A stretch of DNA of 64,000 nucleotides from JAFGJQ01 sp052034525 (lineage in GTDB: Bacteria > Planctomycetota > Phycisphaerae > UBA1845). A model generated the notes under the pieces. The model was not told the origin of the DNA. It worked only from the letters and a program-made list of their open reading frames with translations, and ran no database searches. How positions within the stretch are numbered: the stretch's first letter is position 1; each line of letters opens with the position of its first letter. A program made the position numbers and the translations under genes. Shown here in pieces: positions 26,761-35,593 of the stretch. The stretch covers positions 1 through 64,000 of the forward strand of contig JBPOIK010000079.1 in NCBI GenBank assembly GCA_052034525.1, written 5' to 3'.

Positions 26761-27726
26761 CTATCGTGGCTGCGTTCCGGCCGTCCCGTCCTCCGTTTGC
26801 CGTCCGTGCGCGGGAGCTTCAGGTGATTCACCCTCGCTCGACACGCGGGACAGGAAACCCACGCTGGAAGCGAAAAACGATTCCGTCATGGGGCGGATGG
26901 CCTGCGACTGCTCTTCCTGAAGGTCCTGCAGATTGGCCAGGCACATGGGGCAGCCCACTACGTCCAGGTGAAACTGCGTGTAGCTGCGCCACGGGTCGTC
27001 CAGGATGCCCAGCAGGTAGCTGCCCAGCGTACTGCGCTTCAGGCAGGTCAGGCGAAACTCACGCCACACGCGGGCGACCGTCACTTCGGTTTGTTCTTCG
27101 TCCATGTTGCGACGGTCGGTCTGCGCCGATTGTTCGACGAAGCTCCGCAGGCGTTGGATCGCCCGGAATTTGATGCCGGCCACCGTTTTCTGATCGATAT
27201 CGAGCAGGTCGGCCGCCTCCAGGTTGCGTTTCCCCGCGAAAAACAGCAGCTCGATGACTTGCAAGTCATCGAACGCCCCGCGATCGCGGCACTCGTGAAT
27301 GAATGCCTTCAGCCCGTCGCGCAACACGTATCGCTGCATCTGTTGAATCTCAGCCCGGACGGCGAGACTGCTGGGAGTCTCCGTCTGAACCGGAGCGATC
27401 CGGTCAAACACCACCTCCTCCAGATCGCCGGCCAGTGGGAGAATGAGCGGCAGCCTCCGACGGCGAAGCAGGTCGATCAGCTTGTACCGTAGAATCGTGA
27501 AAAGATACGTTTCCAGGCTTCGGGTCGGATCGTAGCGATCGAGTGATTGCAGGAAACCCACGAACGTATCCTGCACCGCGTCTTCCGCGTCGGCCAGGGT
27601 GGGCGTCTGGGCCCGGGCGAAAGCCTGGAGACGCCCTTCATAGCGGGCGATAAGCTGCCGCCAGGCGAGCTCGCTGCCACGGCGGATCTGCTCCACCAGA
27701 AATGTGTCCGCGCCATCCGGCGCCAT
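26761..27726 (-). CDS. ECF-type sigma factor with C-terminal extension
   Basis: Residues about 15-195 form an ECF sigma-70: region 2 (AFARAQTPTLADAEDAVQDTFVGFL, SLETYLFTILRYKLIDLLRRR) and region 4 (FFAGKRNLEAADLLDIDQKTVAGIKFRAIQRLRSF). The remaining 120 residues are unusual for an ECF factor. They include HLDVVGCPMCLANLQDLQEEQ, a CxxC resembling the zinc-binding part of anti-sigma factors, and a Ser/Glu-rich tail. This may be a sigma factor with a built-in sensor or regulatory arm. No anti-sigma gene is adjacent. The GGAG about 10 nt upstream of 27726 supports the start. Confidence 0.82.
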   Translation of the reverse strand: MAPDGADTFLVEQIRRGSELAWRQLIARYEGRLQAFARAQTPTLADAEDAVQDTFVGFLQSLDRYDPTRSLETYLFTILRYKLIDLLRRRRLPLILPLAGDLEEVVFDRIAPVQTETPSSLAVRAEIQQMQRYVLRDGLKAFIHECRDRGAFDDLQVIELLFFAGKRNLEAADLLDIDQKTVAGIKFRAIQRLRSFVEQSAQTDRRNMDEEQTEVTVARVWREFRLTCLKRSTLGSYLLGILDDPWRSYTQFHLDVVGCPMCLANLQDLQEEQSQAIRPMTESFFASSVGFLSRVSSEGESPEAPAHGRQTEDGTAGTQPR

Positions 27727-28349
27727 TGCTCGGCCGTCTCCAAAATACAGACACCCGGCCCTTTTTCAGCAGCGCCGACCTCCTTCCGGTCGTCTGCCCT
27801 GACTGCGTGGCGCGTCGTGTCAGCGCGATGATACGACAACAGTCCCTGAATGGCTACGGGAAGGATTCCCGGAAATGGTTCGCGGGCACGGAACGGTGTG
27901 CTGGAGTCCTCGGTCCGCAATTCTCGGAGCGGCGAACGACGCATCGGGCAGCCAGCGGTCCAGCTTCTTCACGGCGAGGATCCTTCTGCGAACGTTGCCC
28001 GCGCACTACACCGTGGTAACCACTTGTGTTCCAAGCTGTTGCAGAATCGGACGGGGAGATGGCCTTCAGGGCCTGTTGCGCCCAGGCAACAGGCGGGCGC
28101 ACGCCGTAGCGGTACGTCGCGCTGCAATCGGCCGGGCCGATGGGCATACCATTGCAACGGACGGCGTTTTACCGGGCGTGCGACAGGGAGAACGGCGAAA
28201 GAAGGCTCTGGCACAACCGTTGCCCTTGGTTCCAGCGAACGCCCGGAACCGGCAACGCCACCCGGACGTTTCTGGAGGTGTCATCAACCGATAACCGAAA
28301 CCGCGACTTTGAGCGGTGCGGGAGGATGAGGGAAGGAAAGGGTGAATAC
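27727..28349. other. Intergenic region with a 9-bp hairpin
   Basis: This 620-nt gap between divergent genes contains one clean hairpin, GCCTGTTGC/GCAACAGGC (28071-28094), and no recognisable RNA gene. The reading frames have no homology-like features. Confidence 0.4.
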
Positions 28350-28634
28350 ATGAACGAAGAAACGTTCCAGAAAAAACTGGCGGAACTGGTTGCGGAGATC
28401 GGTACGCTGCCCACCGGGGAGCGGGAGAAACTGCAGGCCCTGGCAGATGAGACCAAAGAGCGGCACAAACAACTCAAGCAGACGGTCTCGAACCTCCAGG
28501 AGAGCATTGATTTCCTGCGGTTGTCCATCAAGTACATGCTGTTCGACCTCGAAGCCACGCGAAGGGAGAACAACTACCTCCGCAAAATGCTGGAAGACAG
28601 CACGGGGCGATCGGACGACAATTCGGCCGGATGA
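28350..28634 (+). CDS. Small coiled-coil protein
   Basis: This 94-residue protein is hydrophilic and predicted mostly helical and coiled coil, from KKLAELVAEIGTLPTGEREK through IKYMLFDLEATRRENNYLRKML. It resembles short, uncharacterised planctomycete proteins with the FDLEATRREN-type motif, an observation from memory that a search should confirm. No DNA-binding or catalytic motif is seen. The start at 28350 follows a purine-rich GGAAAGGGTG. A strong hairpin lies downstream. Confidence 0.7.
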   Translation: MNEETFQKKLAELVAEIGTLPTGEREKLQALADETKERHKQLKQTVSNLQESIDFLRLSIKYMLFDLEATRRENNYLRKMLEDSTGRSDDNSAG

Positions 28635-28733
28635 GGCCGTTCGCCAGGTCCTGTCGGGCTGGACCCCGATTCTGCTGGCGGAGCGACGGGAATTGATTCG
28701 AAGCTGACGCAGAGACCCACAGAATCGTCGCTG

Positions 28734-28771
28734 GGCCGTCGGCCCGGGTATCTCGACCCGGGTCGACGGCC
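28734..28771 (+). terminator. Terminator-like hairpin after the coiled-coil gene
   Basis: GGCCGTCG plus CCCGGG pair with CCCGGG plus CGACGGCC across an 8-nt loop. TGTTTCGTTT follows, only partly a T-run. Confidence 0.6.
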
Positions 28772-28954
28772 TGTTTCGTTTGTCATGATCGACCAACACG
28801 TCCCGATCGAAACCGACGCATAATCGTAGCAAAATGCCGCATATTGCACTAACGTCTTGTAAAACGAAGGGTTAACACAGACCTCACCGTCGCCCAATGT
28901 ATGGGACGCGCGCTCAAATGTCCAAAATTGTCTGAAATTGAGATGCCAACCTTA

Positions 28955-28983
28955 TTGACTTAACGACCGATATGTCCAATATG
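28955..28983 (+). promoter_or_regulatory. Candidate promoter upstream of the pseudopilin gene
   Basis: TTGACT at 28955-28960 lies in an AT-rich stretch. The best -10 is AATATG at 28978-28983 (17 nt) or TATGTA at 28980-28985 (19 nt). Neither is a strong match. Confidence 0.35.
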
Positions 28984-29115
28984 TAAGAATGTGTAATGGG
29001 CGGAGTCGCGGCCAGGTGCCTGTCGAGCGACTCCTCCGCTGCGGGTTGCCGTGATCAGCGGGCACGGTATGCTAAGCGGGTCGAGAAAGTGCCGAAAGCT
29101 ATGAGGAACGCAATC

Positions 29116-30237
29116 ATGCTCAGAACACAGTTGAAGTGGTGTGAAGGGGCGCGGGCGCGGTCGGCCGGCTTCACGTTGATCGAACTGCTGGTGGTCGTCT
29201 CGATCATCGCGCTGCTGATTTCCATTCTGCTTCCATCGCTCAAGAAGGCCAGGGACCAGACGAAGGCGGCCGTCTGTTGCACGAACCTCGGCGGACTGGC
29301 CAAGGCATCCAACACGTACGCGGCCGATGACCCAACGGGCGTTGTGATGCCGTGTTGGGCGCACCTCGGCGACGTGGGGCCAGGGACAAGAAATAGAGGG
29401 CGGCAAGTAGCGGATACTAGTAAGTCAGATCTCAATGCAGCCTTTGGGTGGGGGGGCAAGGGCGGTCGAGGCGCTTACGGGGGGAGTCACATGCAGACGG
29501 GTTGGTCCTCGGGCTGGGGCGGGCAGAACTGGCGCGGCGCCGACAGCCGCCCGCTGAACTACATGATATACAAGAGCATTTCCAAGGTGGAACCGGGAAA
29601 CACGGACGCGATCATCGCAGACCAGAATCTGGACTTCAATGCGTACCGGTGCCCGGCCGATACGGGATACACCGCGAAAAACTGGGACAACTACTGGGGT
29701 AGGGGAAAGGGTTTTGCGAGCAGCACACTGAGCGCTTACGATCATTTCGGTACCAGTTATGGGGGTTCGGCGTTTACCATTTACATCACGTCGGGTGGCG
29801 TCGCCGAGGGCCCCATGCTAACCCTCACGCCGTGGCTGCGTCCGCTGGCGCGGATCCGCAATGCGTCCAAAGTGATTCTGTACCAGGAGGCGAACGGCCT
29901 TTACGCGTGGACTCTGAAGGTGGACGACATGAAGGGGGGCAACAAGGTGTGTTCGGGGGCTGACTTCGACGATGAGCCCAATGCCATCGTGAAGGGTTGG
30001 CACGGAAAGGACTGGACGTTCACCGCGTGCTTCACCGACGGTCACGCGGCCCCGATCCGGATGCGCGGCTGCTACCAGCCGCCGCCGGACCTTGGTTCGC
30101 AGTATGCGAAACAGTACCAGGTGCCCGACCAGTTCCAGTTCTGGTGCCCGGTTCAGTTCTGGGGAAACGGCTGGCAACTGGACACGCTCCCGGCGCCGGG
30201 CATAAGCACCGGGATCCTAGCCCAGGACGTCTTATAG
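29116..30237 (+). CDS. Planctomycete-type pseudopilin with N-terminal methylation signal
   Basis: This 373-residue protein has a short basic leader, then GFTLIELLVVVSIIALLISI, a canonical prepilin cleavage and methylation site with the conserved Glu, and LPSLKKARDQTKAAVC. It is typical of the large pseudopilin-like families (DUF1559-type and relatives) that are numerous in Planctomycetota. The rest is Gly/Trp/Tyr-rich with MTPWLRPLARIRNASK-like and ACFTDGHAAPIRM segments. The latter resembles the HxDGH-like motif common near the C-terminus of such proteins. The start at 29116 has GAGGA about 8 nt upstream; ATG 29101 is an alternative. It is followed by a small membrane protein. Confidence 0.85.
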   Translation: MLRTQLKWCEGARARSAGFTLIELLVVVSIIALLISILLPSLKKARDQTKAAVCCTNLGGLAKASNTYAADDPTGVVMPCWAHLGDVGPGTRNRGRQVADTSKSDLNAAFGWGGKGGRGAYGGSHMQTGWSSGWGGQNWRGADSRPLNYMIYKSISKVEPGNTDAIIADQNLDFNAYRCPADTGYTAKNWDNYWGRGKGFASSTLSAYDHFGTSYGGSAFTIYITSGGVAEGPMLTLTPWLRPLARIRNASKVILYQEANGLYAWTLKVDDMKGGNKVCSGADFDDEPNAIVKGWHGKDWTFTACFTDGHAAPIRMRGCYQPPPDLGSQYAKQYQVPDQFQFWCPVQFWGNGWQLDTLPAPGISTGILAQDVL

Positions 30238-30346
30238 GTGGTGCAATGCGGCAGGCTCTGCTCCGCGTCGGCGTCCAGCCTTGGGTACAGCGGCATGAGG
30301 TCGGTTCGCGAGTGGTCGGCCAGGCTGCCAGAAAGGACAACTGAGC

Positions 30347-30727
30347 ATGAGTGCGAAGCAAGCGGGCAAAGGGAAAGGCGGGGGAGGCGGCAACACCACC
30401 CTCTACATCGGCCTGGCGGCTGCGGCGGTGGTGGTGATCGCGGGAATCTGGTACATGAGCGGTGGAACACAGGAGGAGACGCCCATTGCTCCACCTCAGG
30501 ACGTTCAGACAATGGGGGAGAATCCGGAGAGGGATTCTACGGCGGGCACGAGACGTCCGCCCCCCGAGCGGCGATCGCTGGACCGGGCATCCACCGAGCG
30601 GACTGATCCCTCTGCGCGACCACCGCGCGCGACGTCCGGTGACAGGGATTCAGGAGGCCCGTCCTCCCGTGGACCGGCCCCGACTCCCTCAAAGCCGCCG
30701 CCAAAGCCGGGCAGGTACAAGGGTTGA
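30347..30727 (+). CDS. Small single-pass membrane protein with proline-rich tail
   Basis: This 126-residue protein has a Gly/Lys-rich N-terminus, one transmembrane segment (LYIGLAAAAVVVIAGIWYM, about residues 19-37) and a Pro/Arg/Ser-rich, probably disordered tail. No enzymatic motif is present. It follows the pseudopilin gene by 109 nt with AAAGGAC upstream of the ATG and may be co-expressed with it. The sequence does not reveal a function. Confidence 0.65.
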   Translation: MSAKQAGKGKGGGGGNTTLYIGLAAAAVVVIAGIWYMSGGTQEETPIAPPQDVQTMGENPERDSTAGTRRPPPERRSLDRASTERTDPSARPPRATSGDRDSGGPSSRGPAPTPSKPPPKPGRYKG

Positions 30728-30762
30728 CTTGTCTGCCGCACGGTGAAGTGTGGGGCGCGAAC

Positions 30763-30807
30763 ACGACACCCCTGTTGGCCGCAGACTGTGGCCGACAGGG
30801 GTGTCGT
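30763..30807. terminator. 18-bp hairpin between small membrane protein and dockerin-like gene
   Basis: ACGACACCCCTGTTGGCC pairs with GGCCGACAGGGGTGTCGT (one T-G wobble) around a 9-nt loop. There is no T-run on the plus strand. It may be a factor-dependent terminator or another structured element. Confidence 0.5.
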
Positions 30808-31051
30808 ATCATGGAGCGCCGGCTCGCCGATCACCCGCGATTCCGTTTCGAACTGGGGCAATTCGCCGTCCGACACTCTCCCAGCCTGTGGCGATTCGAG
30901 CGGGGTCTCAGGCAGGTGTGCTCAAGAGCGGCCGCTTCGATCTCGACGACCAGAAAACCCTGTCTTTCGTGCGCCTTTCCTGGTAGAATAATGCTCCGTG
31001 AGCTGGGATGAGTCTCCCCTGTTGAGTTGCAGAAAAGGGGGTAGGAAGTCC

Positions 31052-32380
31052 ATGTCTGCCCGTCTCCGTGCGCCAGTGTGGTGGCCGTGTCCATACGTGG
31101 CGGTTTTGGTCTGTGTGGTCGTCACACCGATCGCCCTGGCCACCCGACCGGTGGAGCCGCTGCCAGCGGGGCGCTATTCGTTTGATCACGGGTCACCAAC
31201 GGTTATGGTGGGGTTTCTGGGAGCCGCAGACGTGCTTCGGCTCTCGCAGACGGAACCGGATTTTCCCACCGTTGACCTCAGCGCCGGCGCGGTCGGGCTG
31301 ACACCGTTTGATGACATTGACGCGCTGTCCCTCAACATAACGGATGTGGAGCCGTATGACCCGTTGCTGCTGATCTTCTCCGTCGATCGCTTCACCACGG
31401 GAATCGCCGCGCCCGATCCGTCCTTGGTCGCGCAGGGTGTGCCGTTCAACGTGCAGGATCAGGCGGCCCGAGGGCACGCTGCCGCCGATCAGTTCATGAG
31501 CACGCGGGCATTCACCCTATCCGGTTTGCCTCCCCCGGCCGGGGGGCGGCCGGTGCCCAACAACACCCTGATCCGCAACAACTTTGATGAAGGAGGCACC
31601 GGACACGGGGCCCAGCCCCGACGGGCGGCGGACATCTGGTTGGTCGGCCATCCGCAGGATAACATCGATGCCATCACGGGTGAGATCATCCCGAGCGCGC
31701 GAAGCCAGCCACCACTGTACCTGTCGTTGACACCGCAATCCCCGACCGTCATCCAGACCGGGACCACCGGCGCTCACATCTTCTATCTGTCCGAGCCGAG
31801 CGGGGATTTGACCGTTTTTGCCTCTCCCTCCGCCCTGGGCCTGACTGCACAGGACGACATCGACGCGCTGGTGGTGTTCGATATGAACGAAAACGGCGTC
31901 TTCGACGGATCGGGGGCCTTGGCGGACCAGGTGCTGTTTTCACTGGCGCCCGATTCACCGTCGCTTATGACGATACCCAATGCCAGCGTGCAGGGCGCGG
32001 CGGCGGATATCTTCTCCGTCCGCGCGGGAGCACCGCCGAACATTACCGTGCTGGCCCGCGCATCCGACCTGGGGTTGGGAGCCGCTGGGGATAACGTGGA
32101 TGCCCTGCATTTCGTCCGATCCGCCTCGCCGATGCAGAGCGCCCTGCAGCACGGTATCCGCCAGCGTGTGCCCTGCGATTATGACAACGACGGCGACGTC
32201 GATGACAAGGATCTGGCGGCCTGGGTATTGGAGTGCCAGACCGGGCCGGGCATCCCCGGTGCGCCCGTGTCATTGACTCCCGAATGCCTCCTGGCGTTTG
32301 ACATGACTGAAGATGGGCAGATTGACCTGGCCGATTTCGCTGCGTTCCAGCGGCTTTTCACGGGAACCATTATTCCGTAA
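31052..32380 (+). CDS. Secreted protein with C-terminal dockerin/EF-hand-like repeats
   Basis: This 442-residue protein has a signal peptide (about residues 1-31, PYVAVLVCVVVTPIALA). Its body carries several weak repeats with a DDIDAL/DNIDAI/DNVDAL core (DFDDIDALSLN-like at about 85, DNIDAITGE at about 210, DDIDALVVFDMNENGVFDG at about 270, GDNVDALHFV at about 345). It ends in two Ca-binding loops, DYDNDGDVDDKDLAAW and DMTEDGQIDLADFAAF, as in type I dockerins. Such proteins are frequent in Phycisphaerae. No cohesin partner is visible here. The start has AGGAAG 4-5 nt upstream. Confidence 0.8.
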   Translation: MSARLRAPVWWPCPYVAVLVCVVVTPIALATRPVEPLPAGRYSFDHGSPTVMVGFLGAADVLRLSQTEPDFPTVDLSAGAVGLTPFDDIDALSLNITDVEPYDPLLLIFSVDRFTTGIAAPDPSLVAQGVPFNVQDQAARGHAAADQFMSTRAFTLSGLPPPAGGRPVPNNTLIRNNFDEGGTGHGAQPRRAADIWLVGHPQDNIDAITGEIIPSARSQPPLYLSLTPQSPTVIQTGTTGAHIFYLSEPSGDLTVFASPSALGLTAQDDIDALVVFDMNENGVFDGSGALADQVLFSLAPDSPSLMTIPNASVQGAAADIFSVRAGAPPNITVLARASDLGLGAAGDNVDALHFVRSASPMQSALQHGIRQRVPCDYDNDGDVDDKDLAAWVLECQTGPGIPGAPVSLTPECLLAFDMTEDGQIDLADFAAFQRLFTGTIIP

Positions 32381-32443
32381 GCTGCGGCACCGTCGGCCAG
32401 GAATAGTGCGACGCTTCCCAGCGACGAGAGGGTTCTGACGGCA

Positions 32444-33016
32444 TCAGGCGGCAGGGCCGATCTCGGCCAGGATCGTCCTGAGGGCGTGCGCCAGGCTCCG
32501 GTTGAGAGCTTCGGCCAGGGGCGTGCTCTGAACGGACACGGGTCGCCATCCGGCGCTCGTAGACAGAAGGGTGTGCAACTCGCGCAGTAGTGCTCCCAGC
32601 GCTACCCGCTGGCCCAGACCCAGATCCTCTTGCGTGCCCTCGCACGCCACTCCGATACGAATCACGTCCGAAGGCTGCCCGATGGCCTGCTGAGCCAGCC
32701 AGGATCCGGTGGTGTGCACGAGCCCGGTGCCCGTGATAACGAAATGGAACTGGTCGGTGGAACTGATGGCCGCCAATGCCATCGACCGAGTGCCTGTGGG
32801 CAGGGAACACGGAGCCACGTCAATCTGGTGCCAGTGACCGAGCCCAACCCGCAGATCGCGGATCACGGCGCGTTGGGCCTGCTCTGCGGCGAGTTCGGGC
32901 AGCAGAGCTTGTGCGGTCGATTGGGATGGCTCGATCAGGATCAACAGTCCGGCGGTGATCGTCATCGCGACGACCAGAGAAGCCAGAACCCGAAGCATGC
33001 GCGCACGCTGATCCAT
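32444..33016 (-). CDS. Membrane-anchored protein with degenerate amidase-2-like domain
   Basis: This 190-residue protein begins with a signal anchor (MLRVLASLVVAMTITAGLLIL). Residues 60-175 show an order resembling N-acetylmuramoyl-L-alanine amidase (PGRP/amidase_2) folds: a W followed by a hydrophobic strand, FHFVI-TGTGLVHTTGSWLAQQ, IRIGVACEG, then RVALGALLRELHTLL. The expected first zinc histidine is not evident, so catalysis is doubtful. Alternatively it is a novel extracytoplasmic protein. A good -35/-10 pair is present at 33079-33108. Confidence 0.6.
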   Translation of the reverse strand: MDQRARMLRVLASLVVAMTITAGLLILIEPSQSTAQALLPELAAEQAQRAVIRDLRVGLGHWHQIDVAPCSLPTGTRSMALAAISSTDQFHFVITGTGLVHTTGSWLAQQAIGQPSDVIRIGVACEGTQEDLGLGQRVALGALLRELHTLLSTSAGWRPVSVQSTPLAEALNRSLAHALRTILAEIGPAA

Positions 33017-33078
33017 TGGTGCTTTAATCCGCCCTAAACCACAGCAAATCGGTGGGTTAACAGCCCCTTGTCACCCTT

Positions 33079-33108
33079 TATCTACAAAACATATCGGTTC
33101 GATGTCAA
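33079..33108 (-). promoter_or_regulatory. Sigma-70 promoter of the amidase-like gene
   Basis: On the minus strand a perfect TTGACA (33103-33108) and TAGATA (33079-33084) are spaced by 18 nt, giving a 5' leader of about 56 nt. Confidence 0.6.
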
Positions 33109-33207
33109 AAAACATTCACCTGGATTTTTCATCCTGCCGATAATACCCCATTTGCTTCTCGGACGCGCCAATCGACACTCTACATATGGTATGAGCATCT
33201 TCAAAGA

Positions 33208-34014
33208 CTACTTCCCGCAATAGTCGATGATGCGGGCAATCTCGGGTCGAAGATTCTTGCGCTCCACGATACGATCGACGAATCCGTGGCTTCGCATGAA
33301 CTCGGCCGTCTGAAATCCCGGGGGCAGCTCTGCTTTGATGGTGTTGGCGATGACTCTGGGGCCTGCGAAGCCGATCATGGCGCCGGGCTCGGCCAGAATG
33401 ACGTCGCCAAGGCTGGCGAAACTGGCGGCCACACCCGCCGTGGTGGGGTCGGTGGCCACGATGATGTATAACCCGCCCGCATCGTCCAGGCGAGCCAGCG
33501 CGGCCGAGGTCTTGGACATCTGAACCAGCGAGACCATGCCTTCCTGCATCCGGGCGCCGCCGGAAGCCGTCACCATAATCATCGGGAGATTCTCCTCCGT
33601 GGCCCGTTCGATGGCCGCGGTCACTTTCTCCCCCACGACGGCTCCCATGGAGGCCATGATAAACGCGGGGTTCATGACCCCGAGAATCACCTTACGTCCG
33701 CGAATGTAGGCCCGCCCCACGACCACGGCCTCGCGCTCCCCGGTTGCCTTCTGCTGCGATTTGATCCGTTCCGGATAGGGGATGCGATCCGTGAAGCGGA
33801 GGGGATCGGTGGGTGTGAGGTCCTCAAGGAATTCCTCAAAGGTTCCCGGATCAACGAGCTGGGCGATGCGGGTCCGGGCGTCGATCCGACGGTGGAAGCC
33901 GCATTCGGGGCAAACGTGCAGATTCTGTTCCACTTCTTCGCGATAGAGCATGGCTCCACACGATTGACAACGTTCCCATACGCCCGCGGGGATGTCCGTC
34001 CGTTCATTCTGCAT
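33208..34014 (-). CDS. accD: Acetyl-CoA carboxylase carboxyltransferase subunit beta
   Basis: AccD transfers the carboxyl group from biotin to acetyl-CoA, the first step of fatty acid synthesis. It is a cytoplasmic enzyme acting with AccA, AccB and AccC, none of which are in the window. The N-terminal zinc ribbon is CQSCGAMLYREEVEQ with a second CPECGFH. The crotonase-fold core includes GVMNPAFIMASMGAVVGEK, MVTASGGARMQEG and GFAGPRVI. The 268-residue length is normal. The start at 34014 has GAGGT 6 nt upstream. Confidence 0.95.
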   Translation of the reverse strand: MQNERTDIPAGVWERCQSCGAMLYREEVEQNLHVCPECGFHRRIDARTRIAQLVDPGTFEEFLEDLTPTDPLRFTDRIPYPERIKSQQKATGEREAVVVGRAYIRGRKVILGVMNPAFIMASMGAVVGEKVTAAIERATEENLPMIMVTASGGARMQEGMVSLVQMSKTSAALARLDDAGGLYIIVATDPTTAGVAASFASLGDVILAEPGAMIGFAGPRVIANTIKAELPPGFQTAEFMRSHGFVDRIVERKNLRPEIARIIDYCGK

Positions 34015-34192
34015 GGTCAAACCTCGATGTCCCATAAAACAAACCACGCACGCCGACCCCGTCGGTCCGGCCGACGTGCCGGGAGAGTGGATGCGGAACG
34101 CACCCGGCGTCTGACGGCTCAGTGTAGGCAAGCGCCCACCGATGGCCAAGGGCGGAAGCTGTGTATCGCGGTTCTGTCCGGGGCGCAAGCCG

Positions 34193-34771
34193 TCAGGACG
34201 GGCCCGCCGCCCGCCGCCCGGGCTCCACTTCGTACCAGACCGGTTCGAGGGAAGTCAGACCTCGCAATTCACCCAGGTTCCGGTTTTCCAGGGCGCAGCG
34301 GGCAAGAGCCAGGGCGAAAGGTCCCAGAACGACGCCCACCGTGTGGTTTCTGTGCTTGCGGGTGATGCGCGCAATCGCCTTGCGGATCCGGGCGGCGGCG
34401 TCTGCCAGGTTCTCTCCATCCGGAGGACAGACGCTGGCGGGGTGATCCGTCCACTGCCGGAACACGCGGGGGTACCGCTGGCGGACCTGCGGTTCGGTCA
34501 GGCCCTCCCAGAGCCCCACATCGAGCTCCTTCAAGTCGCGAACCTGCCGGAGCCGGACCTCCGCCCGCTCGGCAAACACGGCCGCTGTTTGAAGGGCGGG
34601 CGTCTCGGGGCTGCCATACACGGCCGCCAGCTCCCGGCTGGCCAGCACGTTAGCCCAGTGAAGCGCCCGCCGACGGCCCTGTGCATTGAGGGAGACGGGG
34701 GTGCGGGCGTTCAGCCGCCCCTCCCGACTCCAGTCCGTGTCGGCCCAGGGAATGAGAACGACCGTTGTCAT
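34193..34771 (-). CDS. Histidine phosphatase superfamily pseudoenzyme
   Basis: This 192-residue protein aligns by eye with phosphoglycerate mutase-like histidine phosphatases: VVLIPWADTDWSREGRL, SLNAQGRRRA, DLKELDVGLWEGLT and RYPRVFRQWTDHP fit the family. The catalytic RHG is PWA at residues 8-10, the arginine of the RxxxTA segment is replaced (SPETPALQTA), and the second catalytic His is replaced (VVLGPFAL). It is therefore expected to be inactive as a phosphatase or to have another role. It overlaps the 3' end of rpe by 4 nt and so belongs to the gap-pgk-rpe operon. Confidence 0.82.
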   Translation of the reverse strand: MTTVVLIPWADTDWSREGRLNARTPVSLNAQGRRRALHWANVLASRELAAVYGSPETPALQTAAVFAERAEVRLRQVRDLKELDVGLWEGLTEPQVRQRYPRVFRQWTDHPASVCPPDGENLADAAARIRKAIARITRKHRNHTVGVVLGPFALALARCALENRNLGELRGLTSLEPVWYEVEPGRRAAGPS

Positions 34772-35574
34772 GGCCGCCCCTCCGTCCTGGCCTCTAGGGC
34801 TCGCCGCCGGAGAGTCGCCACGGCGTCGGCGGGCGAGGGGGCGTGGAACACGGCCGAACCGGCCACAAGCGTATCGGCCCCCGCACGGACGGCCCGGACG
34901 ACCGTGTCTGGGTCAATCCCGCCATCGATTTCCAGCCGCTGGTCGGGGCGCAGACGATCGCGCAGCTCCGTGACTTTCGCGAGCACCTCCGGCATGAAGG
35001 TCTGCCCTCCGAATCCCGGCCAGACGCTCATGACCAGCACCAGGTCCACGTGGGGCAGGATGGATTCAATGGCAGACGCGGGCGTTGCGGGGTTCAGGCA
35101 CACGCCGACACCCGCGCCCAAGGCGCGGATGTGGTCTACGACCTTGCGGGGCTCGTCCGTAACCTCCGTGTGGAAGGTCAGCAGATCCGCCCCGGCTTTG
35201 ACGAACGACTCCGCATAGCGGAGAGGTTCTTCGATCATCAGATGGGTGTCAAAAAACAGGCTCGTGCAGCCGCGGATCGCGCGAACCAAGGGCGGACCGA
35301 AGGTGATGTTCGGCACGAAATGTCCGTCCATCACGTCGAGGTGGAGCATGTCGGCCCCGGCCTGTTCCACCAGGGCAATCGCCTCCGCCAGCCGCCCGAA
35401 GTCGGCCGCCAGAATGGACGGCGCGATACGGATGCCCGGGCTCGACAAGGATCGGCTGATCCCTGCCTCGCCCCTTCTGCGCAAATCCTGTTCGGCAGAC
35501 ACGGTCCTGTGTTTCCGCAGCCTCTGTGATCCTGTCCTCTTGTACTTGTATCGGCTCGGGCTCGCCGGGTGCAC
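34768..35574 (-). CDS. rpe: Ribulose-phosphate 3-epimerase
   Basis: Rpe interconverts ribulose-5-phosphate and xylulose-5-phosphate in the pentose phosphate or Calvin cycle. The TIM-barrel signatures are all present: IAPSILAADFGRL, DMLHLDVMDGHFVPNITFG, HLMIEEPLRY, VLVMSVWPGFGGQTF, EIDGGI and ADTLVAGSAVF. The start is uncertain. Family homology begins near residue 50 of the longest frame. The GTG at 35574 is listed; a GTG at 35502 or a TTG near 35448 are alternatives. It sits 19 nt downstream of pgk. Confidence 0.9.
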   Translation of the reverse strand: MHPASPSRYKYKRTGSQRLRKHRTVSAEQDLRRRGEAGISRSLSSPGIRIAPSILAADFGRLAEAIALVEQAGADMLHLDVMDGHFVPNITFGPPLVRAIRGCTSLFFDTHLMIEEPLRYAESFVKAGADLLTFHTEVTDEPRKVVDHIRALGAGVGVCLNPATPASAIESILPHVDLVLVMSVWPGFGGQTFMPEVLAKVTELRDRLRPDQRLEIDGGIDPDTVVRAVRAGADTLVAGSAVFHAPSPADAVATLRRRALEARTEGRP

Positions 35575-35593
35575 GACAATTCATCCGGCGCGC

